NCBI RefSeq assembly: GCF_001653795.1
Contig: NZ_CP011514.1
Coordinates: 2,994,279-3,058,278 of the forward strand
DNA: 64,000 bases
Direction of reading: 5' to 3'
DNA from: Mitsuaria sp. 7
GTDB taxonomy: Bacteria > Pseudomonadota > Gammaproteobacteria > Burkholderiales > Burkholderiaceae_C
In this document: positions 27,055 through 35,878 of the stretch, piece by piece
Layout of the letters: each line of letters starts with the position of its first letter
Position numbering within the stretch: position 1 is the stretch's first letter
Made by a program: the position numbers and the translations under genes
The notes under the pieces: model-generated
Told to the model about the DNA's origin: nothing
Seen by the model: the letters and a program-made list of their open reading frames with translations, nothing else
Databases searched by the model: none

Positions 27055-29151
27055 ATGGCGATCAACCTCACCCTCGGCGCCGCCCGCGAGCGCATCGATC
27101 CCGTCGAGGCGCCGACGCTGCGCAACCGCGGCGTGCTGGTCGAGGACCCGCGGCGCCAGCGCCCGCGCTACTTCGACGGCCGCTTCCTCGCCGCGCGCGA
27201 CCTGATCCGCGACCAGCAGTACTTCCTGACGCGCGAGGCCGACCTCGGCCGCGCCGCCGGCAGCGGCGTCGCGCACGGGCTGTCGGTGTCCGAGGGCGCG
27301 ACGCCGCAGACGGTCAGCATCACCGCCGGTGAAGGCCTGACCGGCGCCGGCGAGCTGGTGCTGCTCCCGCGTTCCCTGACGATCGATCTGGCCGACATCC
27401 CGCAGACGGAGCAGCTGTCCGCGCGCTTCGGCCTGTCGCGCCTGCCGGTGGCGCCGCTGCGCAGCCGCACCGGGCTGTTCGTGCTGGGCCTGCGGCCGGT
27501 GGAGTTCACCGCCAATCCGATCGGCGCGTATCCGACCACGCTCACCGGCGCGCGCACCGTCGAGGACGGCGATGTCATCGAGGCCACCGCCGTCGTGCTC
27601 ATCCCCTGGCAGGACGACGGCGCGGCCGATGCGCTCGACGCGCGCCGCGGCACAGCGGCGCGGACCATCTTCACGCAGCCGAGCGCGCCGGGCTGGTCGG
27701 CGAACGTACTGCCGGTCGCGATGCTCGCGCTGCAGTCCAACACGCTGGCCTGGATCGACGAGGCGATGGTGCGGCGCGAACTCGGCGCCGATCGCGGCGA
27801 CCTGCCCGGCCTGGGCTTCGCGCCGCGCGGATTGCGGCTCGCGCACCTGATGCAGCATCAGAACCACCTCGCCGACGTCGTCGCGCAGTTCCACGGCCGC
27901 AGCTTCCCGGCGGCCACGCAGTTCCCCGCGCTGCCGCCCGCCGGTCCTCTGCCGGCGGGCATCATCGACACGGCCGACTTCACGCAGCGCTACTTCCCGT
28001 CCGAGGTCGACGTCGACTTCTCGATCATTCCCGAGGACGAGCTGCCCGCGCTGGTCGAGGAAGCGCTCGCGCTGCCGCCGATCGACTTCCTCGCCCCGCA
28101 GGCGGCGCTGGACCTGACGGCGGTGCTGGTGCTCGCGCCGGTGCCGCGCGCCGAGTTCGCCGCCGTGCGCGCGAAACTCACCACGGTGTCGCGGCCACTC
28201 AAGGCCGCGGCGCCCAACCTTGTCGCGCAACGCAAGCCGCTGGAGATCCTGACCCGCCTGCGCATTCCGCTGCCGCTGCGTCCGGTCGATGTCTCCAACC
28301 CATCCGACGCCGAATGGGCGCGGCTTGCGAAGCTCGACTCGCTGTGGTTCGTGCGGCGGCGCAACCTCGCGTACCGCGACGACCTGGTCGGCAAGCCGAT
28401 CGCCGTCGCAGGCGGCTCGGACGTGATCGTCGAACGCGCCATCACCGCGCGCATCGCCGAACTCGGGCTGAAGCCCGCGCTCGACAAGGTGCTGGCCGCG
28501 TCCAGCGCGCGCGCCGCATCGAGCGTGATCTCGCTGCTGGCCTCGCCGCGCATCGCGGCGTCGCCCGCGCTCACGGCCGCGGCGCTGGGCGCGCTCAACG
28601 CGAAGCCCGCCGGAGAACGCGAGGCTGGGCGCGAGACAGGGCGTGACGCGGGACTGGACCACGCCCGCGTGCTGCAGGTCGGCGCCGAGCTCGCGGACGG
28701 TGCGGTCGGCAACGGGCTCGAGAAGCTCGAACGCCACGCGGGCGACGCCGTCACTCGCACCGCGCTGGTGAGCCTGGCGAGCAACGACAACTGGCGCAAG
28801 CTCGACACCGCCGCCAGCAGCGCCGAGGGGACGAAGCTCGATCAGTTGAGCGCGCGCCTCACGCGCGTGCCGGGAGCGTCGGCCACGCCGACGCCGGAGC
28901 GGGAGCCGGTCGTGACCGACCCCGCCTCGAAGGTCAGCCCTGCGGCGAAGAAGCCGGCCAGCGCGTCGACTGCGCCCGCGACGGCTTCCGCGGCGTCGAC
29001 GGTGGGAAAGCCGCCGTCTGCCAGGACAAGCGCTGCAAAAACGACCGCTGCAAAGCCCACCGCAGCGAAGACGACGGCGGCGAAGAAGAGCCCCGTCAAG
29101 AAGGCTGCGGCCAAGAAGACCGCCGCGACCAAGCGCCCGCCGCAACCCTGA
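27055..29151 (+). CDS. eCIS surface-protein candidate B with histone H1-like Lys/Ala tail
   Basis: This is a 698-residue protein. The N-terminal module (RYFDGRFLAARDLIRDQQYF, GVAHGLSV, ITAGEGLTGAGELVLLP) parallels that of the preceding protein. A long beta/alpha middle of no recognised family follows. The last 70 or so residues are a Lys/Ala/Pro/Thr-rich tail (KTTAAKPTAAKTTAAKK) like histone H1 or AlgP repeats, strongly basic and probably disordered. ATG 27055 has AAGGAGAA 5 nt upstream. The basic tail could bind DNA, LPS or an acidic partner. Confidence 0.62.
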   Translation: MAINLTLGAARERIDPVEAPTLRNRGVLVEDPRRQRPRYFDGRFLAARDLIRDQQYFLTREADLGRAAGSGVAHGLSVSEGATPQTVSITAGEGLTGAGELVLLPRSLTIDLADIPQTEQLSARFGLSRLPVAPLRSRTGLFVLGLRPVEFTANPIGAYPTTLTGARTVEDGDVIEATAVVLIPWQDDGAADALDARRGTAARTIFTQPSAPGWSANVLPVAMLALQSNTLAWIDEAMVRRELGADRGDLPGLGFAPRGLRLAHLMQHQNHLADVVAQFHGRSFPAATQFPALPPAGPLPAGIIDTADFTQRYFPSEVDVDFSIIPEDELPALVEEALALPPIDFLAPQAALDLTAVLVLAPVPRAEFAAVRAKLTTVSRPLKAAAPNLVAQRKPLEILTRLRIPLPLRPVDVSNPSDAEWARLAKLDSLWFVRRRNLAYRDDLVGKPIAVAGGSDVIVERAITARIAELGLKPALDKVLAASSARAASSVISLLASPRIAASPALTAAALGALNAKPAGEREAGRETGRDAGLDHARVLQVGAELADGAVGNGLEKLERHAGDAVTRTALVSLASNDNWRKLDTAASSAEGTKLDQLSARLTRVPGASATPTPEREPVVTDPASKVSPAAKKPASASTAPATASAASTVGKPPSARTSAAKTTAAKPTAAKTTAAKKSPVKKAAAKKTAATKRPPQP

Positions 29152-29175
29152 TTCCAGGCTCCGAGGAGACCCATC

Positions 29176-32100
29176 GTGAGCACCACTCCCATCCGCGATC
29201 CGCTGGCCGGTGAGCGCGTCGTCGGGCTCTCTCCCGGCAGCGCGATCGAGGCCACCGGCGACTGGCGCCGACGTCCTCACGTCTTCCCCGGTCGCGCGCT
29301 CACCGCGGGCGCACTGACCCAATGGCAGGCCTGGCAGGCCGGCCACCTCGCCACGCGCGGCCAGGACTGGACGGCGGGCATCGTCAGCGGGCTTGAGGTC
29401 CAGGCAGGTCCGGTGATCCCACCGCCACCTCCGCCAGCCCCTGCCCCAGTACCTCCGCCACCGACCGGTTTCAACGCCGTGGAGCTGGAGATCACGCGCG
29501 GCCTCGGCCTGGCCTGCAGTGGCGAGGATCTGGTCCTGAACCAGCCGCTGCGCTGCGTGCTGGCAGATGTGCCCGTCGTCGCACCGCCGGGATTCTTCGT
29601 CGACGGCAGCGGCGTCGAGCCAGGCACCGAGGGGGCGCCGTCCACGCTGCGCGCGCGCAAGATCGGCGCGGCGCTGGGCGCGTTGGAAGCCGCGTCGCTG
29701 GCGACCTTGCCGGCGATCGGCGTGCTGGTGCTGCAGCCGGTGACGGCGGACCGCTCCAGCGCGGACCCGATGGATCCCTGCGAGCGCAGCGCCTGCGACG
29801 AAGGCACCTACGGCGACGCCGCCGCCTTCGAGGACTGGCGGTTGGGCGACGGCGCACGGCTGCTCTGGTACGTGTGGCCGGGCGAGTGGCGCGGCCTGCC
29901 CGCGGTGCCCGCCGTGCAACTGCGCAATGCGCTCGCATGGACGGTGTTCCAGGCCGAGGACGCATTGCCCGAGGGCCAGGTATTGCCCTGGGAGGAATTC
30001 GGACTCCCGATCGCGCTCGTCGCGCTGGACGGCGTCACGCGCGCGCCGCTGTGGCTGGACCGAGCGAGCGTCGTGCGGCGCGGCGGCAACGGCCGCGATT
30101 CGCGACTCGCGTACACGGACGGCGCGCTGATCGCCGGTTCCCGCAAGCCCGCGCTGTGGCAGGCGCGCATCGAGCAACTGGCCGAGCAGGTCGCCGCCGC
30201 CGGCGAACCCGCGCCGCTGCCCGAGACGCTCAACGACGGCTACGGCCGCTTCCTGCCGCCGGTCGGGCTGCTGCCGCGCAACGCCTTCGATCCGGCGACG
30301 CTCAAGAGCGGCTTCTTCCCCGTCGGCTTCGACATCGACGCGGTGCCGGTGCCGGTGGAGCAGCTCGACCTCGCCGTGCGCGCGAGCGCGTCGCTGGCGC
30401 CGCTCTCGATCTCGGCGCCGGAGGCGGTGCGGCTGCTCGTGCCGGTGCCGCTCGGCTCCTGGGAACCGCGCCTGCTGCACAAGGAGATCGTCGATCCGCT
30501 GTTCCAGCAGACGCTCGACGAGAACCTGCTCCGTCGCGCCCGCACGCTGGGCCTGCGCCAGGGGCTGCGCAACAAGGCGGCGATGCTGTCGCACGCGCTC
30601 GACGGCAAGTCGCCGGTCGTTCCGCCGTTCAAGAACGATCCCGACGCGGTCGAGACCGAGTCCCTCAGCCCTTGGGGCGAGCCTCCGCCCGGCGGCGGCC
30701 ATCGCAGCGACCTGCGCGCCGGCCTGCATCAGCACTTCTTCGACGGCGCCAATCCTCCCTTCGCCGTGCAGACGGGCGAGTCGCTGTTCTGCTGGGTCTG
30801 CCTGGACCCAGACCATCCGCCGCGCACGCTGATGCTGCAGTGGCACACCGACGGCAACTGGGAACACCGCGCCTACTGGGGCGAGGACCTGATCGGCTGG
30901 GGATCGCCGGCCGGCTCGGCCGCGCACTTCCGCGCCGGCGACCTGCCGACACCGGGCCAGTGGGTGATGCTCACCGTGCCCGCGTCCGCGCTGGGCCTGG
31001 CGGCGAAGAACCTCGACGGCATGGCCTTCGCGCTCTTCGACGGCCGCGCGGCCTACGGCCTGACCGGCGCGCGCACGCCGCAGGTGTGGCGCAAGTGGTT
31101 CTGCAACTTCCTTCCGCCCGGCGCGCGCGTCCAGGGCGAGGAGCCCTGGGACCTGCTCACCGCCAACGACCTGTGGACGCCGTTCGAGCCGCACGACGGC
31201 GTCGTGCCCAGCCTGCCGCAGCTGCAGTCGCAGGACGGCGGCGACATCTTCAATCCCGGCGCGGGATCGGCGTCCGCGCTCGCCGTGCCGACCAGCGGCT
31301 TCAACCTCGCCTATCCGCCGGCCTCGGGCTGGCGCGGCCACACGCTGATGAACCGGGACGGCACGCCGATCACGGTCATCGAGAAAGGCGCCGCCGACAC
31401 GGTCACGACCTGGCTCTACCTGGACGAGTTGAACCCGCCGCGCTCGCTGTGGATCGGCGTCTACGGACGCGGCCTGCGGGCCGACAACACGCCGACGTCC
31501 AGCATCCAGATCAAGTTCTCCTACTGGGGCGAGAACCGATTCGCCGAACTGCGCAAGGCCATCCCCGGCCTCGAGACCCTGCAGGCGATGACGGTGCGCG
31601 GCGGCGCGCTGCCGCGCTCGGGCAGTTGGGTGGAGCTGCCGCTGGCGATCCCCGACAGCAACGTCGTCGGCGAAGGCGGCGCGCGGATGTCGGTGTTCGG
31701 CATCGTCATCATGGCCTTCGATGGCACGCTGGCCTTCAGCGACCTGCGGCGCAAGCCGGCCGCGGCCGGCGCGCTGCCGGAGCTGATGTGGCCCAAGCAG
31801 GTCAGCGACGATCCGCGGCCGACGACGATCCCGACCTACACCCCGCTGCTCAACGCGCCGCTGCAGCCGCAGCACAACCTCGGCGTGCTGACGCCGACGC
31901 CGTCCTCGCGCATCGGCACCGTGCGCGTCTACACCGAGCTGGTCGCCGATCCGCTGATCCAGCGGCTCTCGGGCCACGAGCAGTCGCAACTGCTGCTGCG
32001 CGGGCTGGAGGGCTTCGCCGACTATCTGCGCACGCGCATCGACCGCGCCGACGACATCACCGACTTCGGCTTCGCGCACATGCAGGTGGACATGCACCGC

Positions 32101-34275
32101 ATCCGCCAGCTGACGATGAGCGCCAGCGACGCGGGCCGGCTCGCCGTGTCGCCGACGCTCGCCGCGCTCGCGACCAGCGAGAGCGCGCTGGTCGTTCAGC
32201 AGCAGATCCAGGAGTACATCGGCAAGGTGAAGGCCACGGCGAGCGCGCCCACCCCGGCCGGAGTGCCGAAGGGCACGGCGGGCATCGCGGCGGCGGCGGG
32301 CTTCGGCGCCACCGCGGCAGCGAACGCGGCGGCGATCAATGCCGCAGCCAACGAACGCGTTGCAACGCTCGCGCAGTCGAACGCCAACCTCAACGCCGGC
32401 CTCCGTGCCGAGGTCAACGCACAGCTGAGCGCGCAGTCGAATGTCCAGCTCAACGCCCGCATCGACGCGCGTGCGCAGGTCGAGTCCGTGCTCATCCGAC
32501 CGCCCAAGGCGCCGCCGCCCATCATCTATGCCAACCCGGTGGTGGGGCTGTCGGAGATCCGCACCACGGCGATCGCAGAGCGCTTGAAGAACCCGCCCTC
32601 GCCCGAAGCGCGCAACTACGCGCTGGCCAACCGGCAGCGCACGGTGATGTCGCTGCTCGGTTTGCTGGAGGCCTTCGCCGCGGAGGACAGCGGCGAGCTC
32701 CCCGCGCTCTTTCAGGACTTCCAGATCCCGGGACTGGCGAACGATCCCTTCCTCGTCAATGCCACCGGGCAGCAGCGCCCGCTGACGGACTTCCGCGGTA
32801 ACGCCGCGCTGCAGGCCGCGCTGGCCAAGCCGCCGACGGGGTCGGACGCGGCGCTGGACGAGGCCACGCTGTTCACACAGGCGGTGAGCCTGTCCGACAT
32901 CACCATCTCGATCCTGCGGCAGCTGGAAGCGCGGCTGACCGTGTACCGCGACGCGCTCAACCGCTGCGACAGCGCGCTGGAATCGCTGCGCGGCGAGATC
33001 GACACGATGACGGCGCGGCTGTCGCAGGTCGGCGACGCGCTGGCCGAGGCGCGGCACGACGTCAGCGTGGCGCGCGCGCTGCTGGAAGAGGAGACCGAGC
33101 GCATCACCGCGATCAACACGCGCCGCGCGAAGGTGCTGGCGGAGGAGGTGAAGTTCATCGCCTTCATCCGGCCGCGCGAGGCCGACAACCTGCTGTCCGC
33201 GCCGACGCGCGCGGTCGATCCGGGACTGGTCGATCCCGCCGTGCCGTCCTGCCTGCGCGAGCACCCCGACGCGCCGGACGAGTTGCTGGACATGCTGCGC
33301 GTGGTGCGCGAGGCGCCGGCCAACTGGTTCGTGCGCGCGCCGCCGCTGCTGCATCGTCTGGACAAGGTCGATCACCTGGTGCGACTGGTCGGCAGCGCGC
33401 AGGCGCGCGCGGTGGCCGGGCTCGCCGTGCCGATGCTGGCGGTGCAGACGCTCGCGGCCAGCACCAAGGTCGCGACGGGGATCTTCCAGGTCGCCACGCG
33501 GCAGGCGGAAGCGCTGGCGCCGCGCATCGCGACGCTGCGCACGCTCGACCTCGGGCTGCTGAAGGTCGCGACCTGGCAGGGCGTGCGGCAGCAGGCCGAG
33601 CAGGTGGTGAGCTTCGGCGATCTGGCCGAAGGCGGCCACGGCCGCGCGGACGTGTCGCGCGAGGCCGCGGCGGAACTGGACCGCATCCGTTCCGTGACCG
33701 CCTGCCTGCATGCGGAGTTCAGCGGCGTGCTGCCGGTGATCCGGCTGCAATGGGCGGAGATGCTGTCGGAGTTCGACGCCGCGCCCAACCTGCGCAACCT
33801 CGCGAGCCTGCCGCGCTGGGGCGAGATCGCCTACCTCGACCGCCGGCGGATGCAGTCCTACGTGGACTGGCTGTTCGCACAGATCGAGCCCGGCCAGCCC
33901 AAGGCGGCGGCGCTGGTCAACGACGTGGTGCGCATGGCGCTGCTGCTGGCCAGCCACGCACCGGTGGACCGCATCGTGCAAGGCCGGATGGCGCGGCCCA
34001 CGCCGGGCGTGATCCCGGGCACGCGCATCCCGCTGACGGTGCTGGACACGACCAGGCTGCGCGTCGGCATGCAGGCGCTGATGTACCGGGGGGACGCGCT
34101 GGTGGCGCGCGCGACGGTCGAGGACCTCGGTCAGCAGGAGGTCGCCGCCCGCGTGATCCACACGACGCAGGCCAAGGTCGACCTGGGCGACGACGTGCGG
34201 GTGCACTTCGACACGACGGCCATGGTCAGCCTGTCGGCGGGTGCGGCGAAGCGCACGCTGTTCAAGGCGAGGTGA
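29176..34275 (+). CDS. Giant eCIS surface-protein candidate C (1699 aa), fibre or tape-measure candidate
   Basis: The N-terminus again carries the shared module (HVFPGRALTAGALTQWQAWQ, AGIVSGLEVQAG), interrupted by a Pro-rich loop. Two tandem jelly-roll-like repeats follow (about residues 508-645 and 705-861), each with a W-x-x-RAYWG or SYWGENRF core and a LNPPRSL/DHPPRTL strand. Then come an Ala/Asn-rich helical stretch (about 1018-1098), a coiled coil (about 1270-1335, ALNRCDSALESLRGEIDTMT) and a helical C-terminus. The GTG start (29176) has GAGGAGA upstream. No catalytic motif is visible. Sugar-binding-like repeats favour a receptor-binding fibre; the coiled coil and length leave room for a tape-measure role. 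Confidence 0.6.
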   Translation: MSTTPIRDPLAGERVVGLSPGSAIEATGDWRRRPHVFPGRALTAGALTQWQAWQAGHLATRGQDWTAGIVSGLEVQAGPVIPPPPPPAPAPVPPPPTGFNAVELEITRGLGLACSGEDLVLNQPLRCVLADVPVVAPPGFFVDGSGVEPGTEGAPSTLRARKIGAALGALEAASLATLPAIGVLVLQPVTADRSSADPMDPCERSACDEGTYGDAAAFEDWRLGDGARLLWYVWPGEWRGLPAVPAVQLRNALAWTVFQAEDALPEGQVLPWEEFGLPIALVALDGVTRAPLWLDRASVVRRGGNGRDSRLAYTDGALIAGSRKPALWQARIEQLAEQVAAAGEPAPLPETLNDGYGRFLPPVGLLPRNAFDPATLKSGFFPVGFDIDAVPVPVEQLDLAVRASASLAPLSISAPEAVRLLVPVPLGSWEPRLLHKEIVDPLFQQTLDENLLRRARTLGLRQGLRNKAAMLSHALDGKSPVVPPFKNDPDAVETESLSPWGEPPPGGGHRSDLRAGLHQHFFDGANPPFAVQTGESLFCWVCLDPDHPPRTLMLQWHTDGNWEHRAYWGEDLIGWGSPAGSAAHFRAGDLPTPGQWVMLTVPASALGLAAKNLDGMAFALFDGRAAYGLTGARTPQVWRKWFCNFLPPGARVQGEEPWDLLTANDLWTPFEPHDGVVPSLPQLQSQDGGDIFNPGAGSASALAVPTSGFNLAYPPASGWRGHTLMNRDGTPITVIEKGAADTVTTWLYLDELNPPRSLWIGVYGRGLRADNTPTSSIQIKFSYWGENRFAELRKAIPGLETLQAMTVRGGALPRSGSWVELPLAIPDSNVVGEGGARMSVFGIVIMAFDGTLAFSDLRRKPAAAGALPELMWPKQVSDDPRPTTIPTYTPLLNAPLQPQHNLGVLTPTPSSRIGTVRVYTELVADPLIQRLSGHEQSQLLLRGLEGFADYLRTRIDRADDITDFGFAHMQVDMHRIRQLTMSASDAGRLAVSPTLAALATSESALVVQQQIQEYIGKVKATASAPTPAGVPKGTAGIAAAAGFGATAAANAAAINAAANERVATLAQSNANLNAGLRAEVNAQLSAQSNVQLNARIDARAQVESVLIRPPKAPPPIIYANPVVGLSEIRTTAIAERLKNPPSPEARNYALANRQRTVMSLLGLLEAFAAEDSGELPALFQDFQIPGLANDPFLVNATGQQRPLTDFRGNAALQAALAKPPTGSDAALDEATLFTQAVSLSDITISILRQLEARLTVYRDALNRCDSALESLRGEIDTMTARLSQVGDALAEARHDVSVARALLEEETERITAINTRRAKVLAEEVKFIAFIRPREADNLLSAPTRAVDPGLVDPAVPSCLREHPDAPDELLDMLRVVREAPANWFVRAPPLLHRLDKVDHLVRLVGSAQARAVAGLAVPMLAVQTLAASTKVATGIFQVATRQAEALAPRIATLRTLDLGLLKVATWQGVRQQAEQVVSFGDLAEGGHGRADVSREAAAELDRIRSVTACLHAEFSGVLPVIRLQWAEMLSEFDAAPNLRNLASLPRWGEIAYLDRRRMQSYVDWLFAQIEPGQPKAAALVNDVVRMALLLASHAPVDRIVQGRMARPTPGVIPGTRIPLTVLDTTRLRVGMQALMYRGDALVARATVEDLGQQEVAARVIHTTQAKVDLGDDVRVHFDTTAMVSLSAGAAKRTLFKAR

Positions 34276-34279
34276 CCGC

Positions 34280-35878
34280 ATGGCCGCGCCTGAACGCACC
34301 GTCCGCCGTCTGCGGCTGCGCGCGCCCGGCGAGGCGGCCGTGCGCCGCATCCTGCCGACGCTGGAGGATGCCTTGCGCTGCGCGAGCCTGGGCGACGACG
34401 GCGGACGACTGATCGTCGTGAGGAAGCTGGCGCTGGGGCGCGTGACGGCCGGCGCCACGTCGCAGGCGCTGTCCAGAGTGATCGAGGAGAAGGCGGCCGC
34501 GGTCTCACGGCAATGGGTGGCGGCGGCTGGGGATGCCTCGGGACTCGCCGTGACGGACGGCGACGATGGCGCCGCGGACTATGCGGGCTGCGTCGTCTTC
34601 GCCGGCGTGCTGGAGGCGCGCCTGCAGTTGGCGGGACAGTTGCTGCGGGGGCGACGCGCCGATGCGTGGTACTGGCCGCTTGCGGTGCCGGAGTTCGACG
34701 TGACGCTACCGGCGCGGCGCAACCTCGCGCGGATCGCCTTCGCGATCGCACACACGCCCGAGGGCCGCGTCGCGCTGCCGCAATGGACGGCAGCGCTCGT
34801 CCGTGGGGTCGGCACCGCGCGCGTCGCCCTCTGCTTCGACGACGACGTGGCCGATCGCCTGCTGGACCTCGTCGGTCTGGCGCCAGGGTCAGGTCATGCG
34901 TCCGCCGAGGGGTCGTCCCGCCGGGCGCGGACAGCGTCGGACGACGCGGCGGGCAAGATGAGGATGCGGGCGGATCCATCGGCGTCCGCCTCGACTTCCA
35001 ACTCGACCTCCGCATCGACGTCCGCAGCGCCATCCGATGCGGCGGATGGCGACGACGCGCTCGTTCCGCGCTGGCTTCGTCGCTTGCTGGAGGCCGCCGG
35101 CTCGTTGCCTCCCGCGAACCACGGTCGCGAAGCGGAGTTCCGGGCGCCGAGCACCGATCTTCCGCCTGGATCGACCGCCGCAAGCGCGCGATGGAATCAG
35201 TGCCTCCCCGTCATTGACCGTCGCGATGACGGCACGGCTTCCCGGGAAGGCTCCGTCGACCGGTCCGATCCCGCGCTACGATCAACGACACCGCACGAGT
35301 CGGCCTCGATGCCAATCGGTGCTCGTCGTGATGCGCCGTCCGCCTCGCGCTTGCAAGAGGCCGACGAGACGGACGACGCACGCGATGCGTGCGCTCCGCT
35401 GAGCTCGGACGCGTGGCCGTGGCTGCAGCCGACGCGCTGCGGCGGGTTGCTGTTCCTGCTGCCCGTGCTGGTGCGACTCGGCGTCCCGCAACGCGCGCCG
35501 GACGACGAAGCGGCCTGCCGCCTCGTGGCGGCGGTGCTCCGGCTGGCGCTGCAACGTTCGCACGCACCGCGTGACGATCCGATGTGGCAGGTCGCGACGG
35601 CCGCCGGCGCCGACGCGATGCCGGAAGCGGAGGCAGCGGACGCTGCGGGCATCCTGGCCGACGCACGACGCTGGCTGCACCGCGCCGGACGCATCGGACT
35701 GGTTCGGCTCGTGCGCCGCCGCGGCCAGGTGTGCGCGACGGCCACGCACGTCGACCTGCACTTCACGCTCGACCAATGCGATCTGCGGCTGCGCCGGCTG
35801 GGGCTCGACCTCGATCCCGGCTGGGTGCCGTGGTTCGGACGGGTGGTCGCCTTCCACTACGGAGCGAGCGACGCATGA
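34280..35878 (+). CDS. eCIS protein of unknown function coupled to the AAA+ ATPase
   Basis: The 532-residue protein has a helical N-terminal half (EAAVRRILPTLEDALRCASL, VIEEKAAAVSRQWVAAAG), a Ser/Thr-rich low-complexity linker (TSASASTSAAPSD-type, nt about 34980-35050) and a C-terminal half ending in strand-rich FTLDQCDLRLRRLGLDL. Its stop overlaps the ATPase ATG (ATGA). The pairing suggests a partner or adaptor of the ATPase. It matches no family I know. Confidence 0.6.
   Translation: MAAPERTVRRLRLRAPGEAAVRRILPTLEDALRCASLGDDGGRLIVVRKLALGRVTAGATSQALSRVIEEKAAAVSRQWVAAAGDASGLAVTDGDDGAADYAGCVVFAGVLEARLQLAGQLLRGRRADAWYWPLAVPEFDVTLPARRNLARIAFAIAHTPEGRVALPQWTAALVRGVGTARVALCFDDDVADRLLDLVGLAPGSGHASAEGSSRRARTASDDAAGKMRMRADPSASASTSNSTSASTSAAPSDAADGDDALVPRWLRRLLEAAGSLPPANHGREAEFRAPSTDLPPGSTAASARWNQCLPVIDRRDDGTASREGSVDRSDPALRSTTPHESASMPIGARRDAPSASRLQEADETDDARDACAPLSSDAWPWLQPTRCGGLLFLLPVLVRLGVPQRAPDDEAACRLVAAVLRLALQRSHAPRDDPMWQVATAAGADAMPEAEAADAAGILADARRWLHRAGRIGLVRLVRRRGQVCATATHVDLHFTLDQCDLRLRRLGLDLDPGWVPWFGRVVAFHYGASDA

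Noticed and set aside
27022..34458. A 2478-residue leftward open frame opposite the eCIS surface proteins
   Set aside because: Arg/His/Gln-rich translation without domains or start signals; the rightward genes have ribosome sites, coupled starts and meaningful folds.
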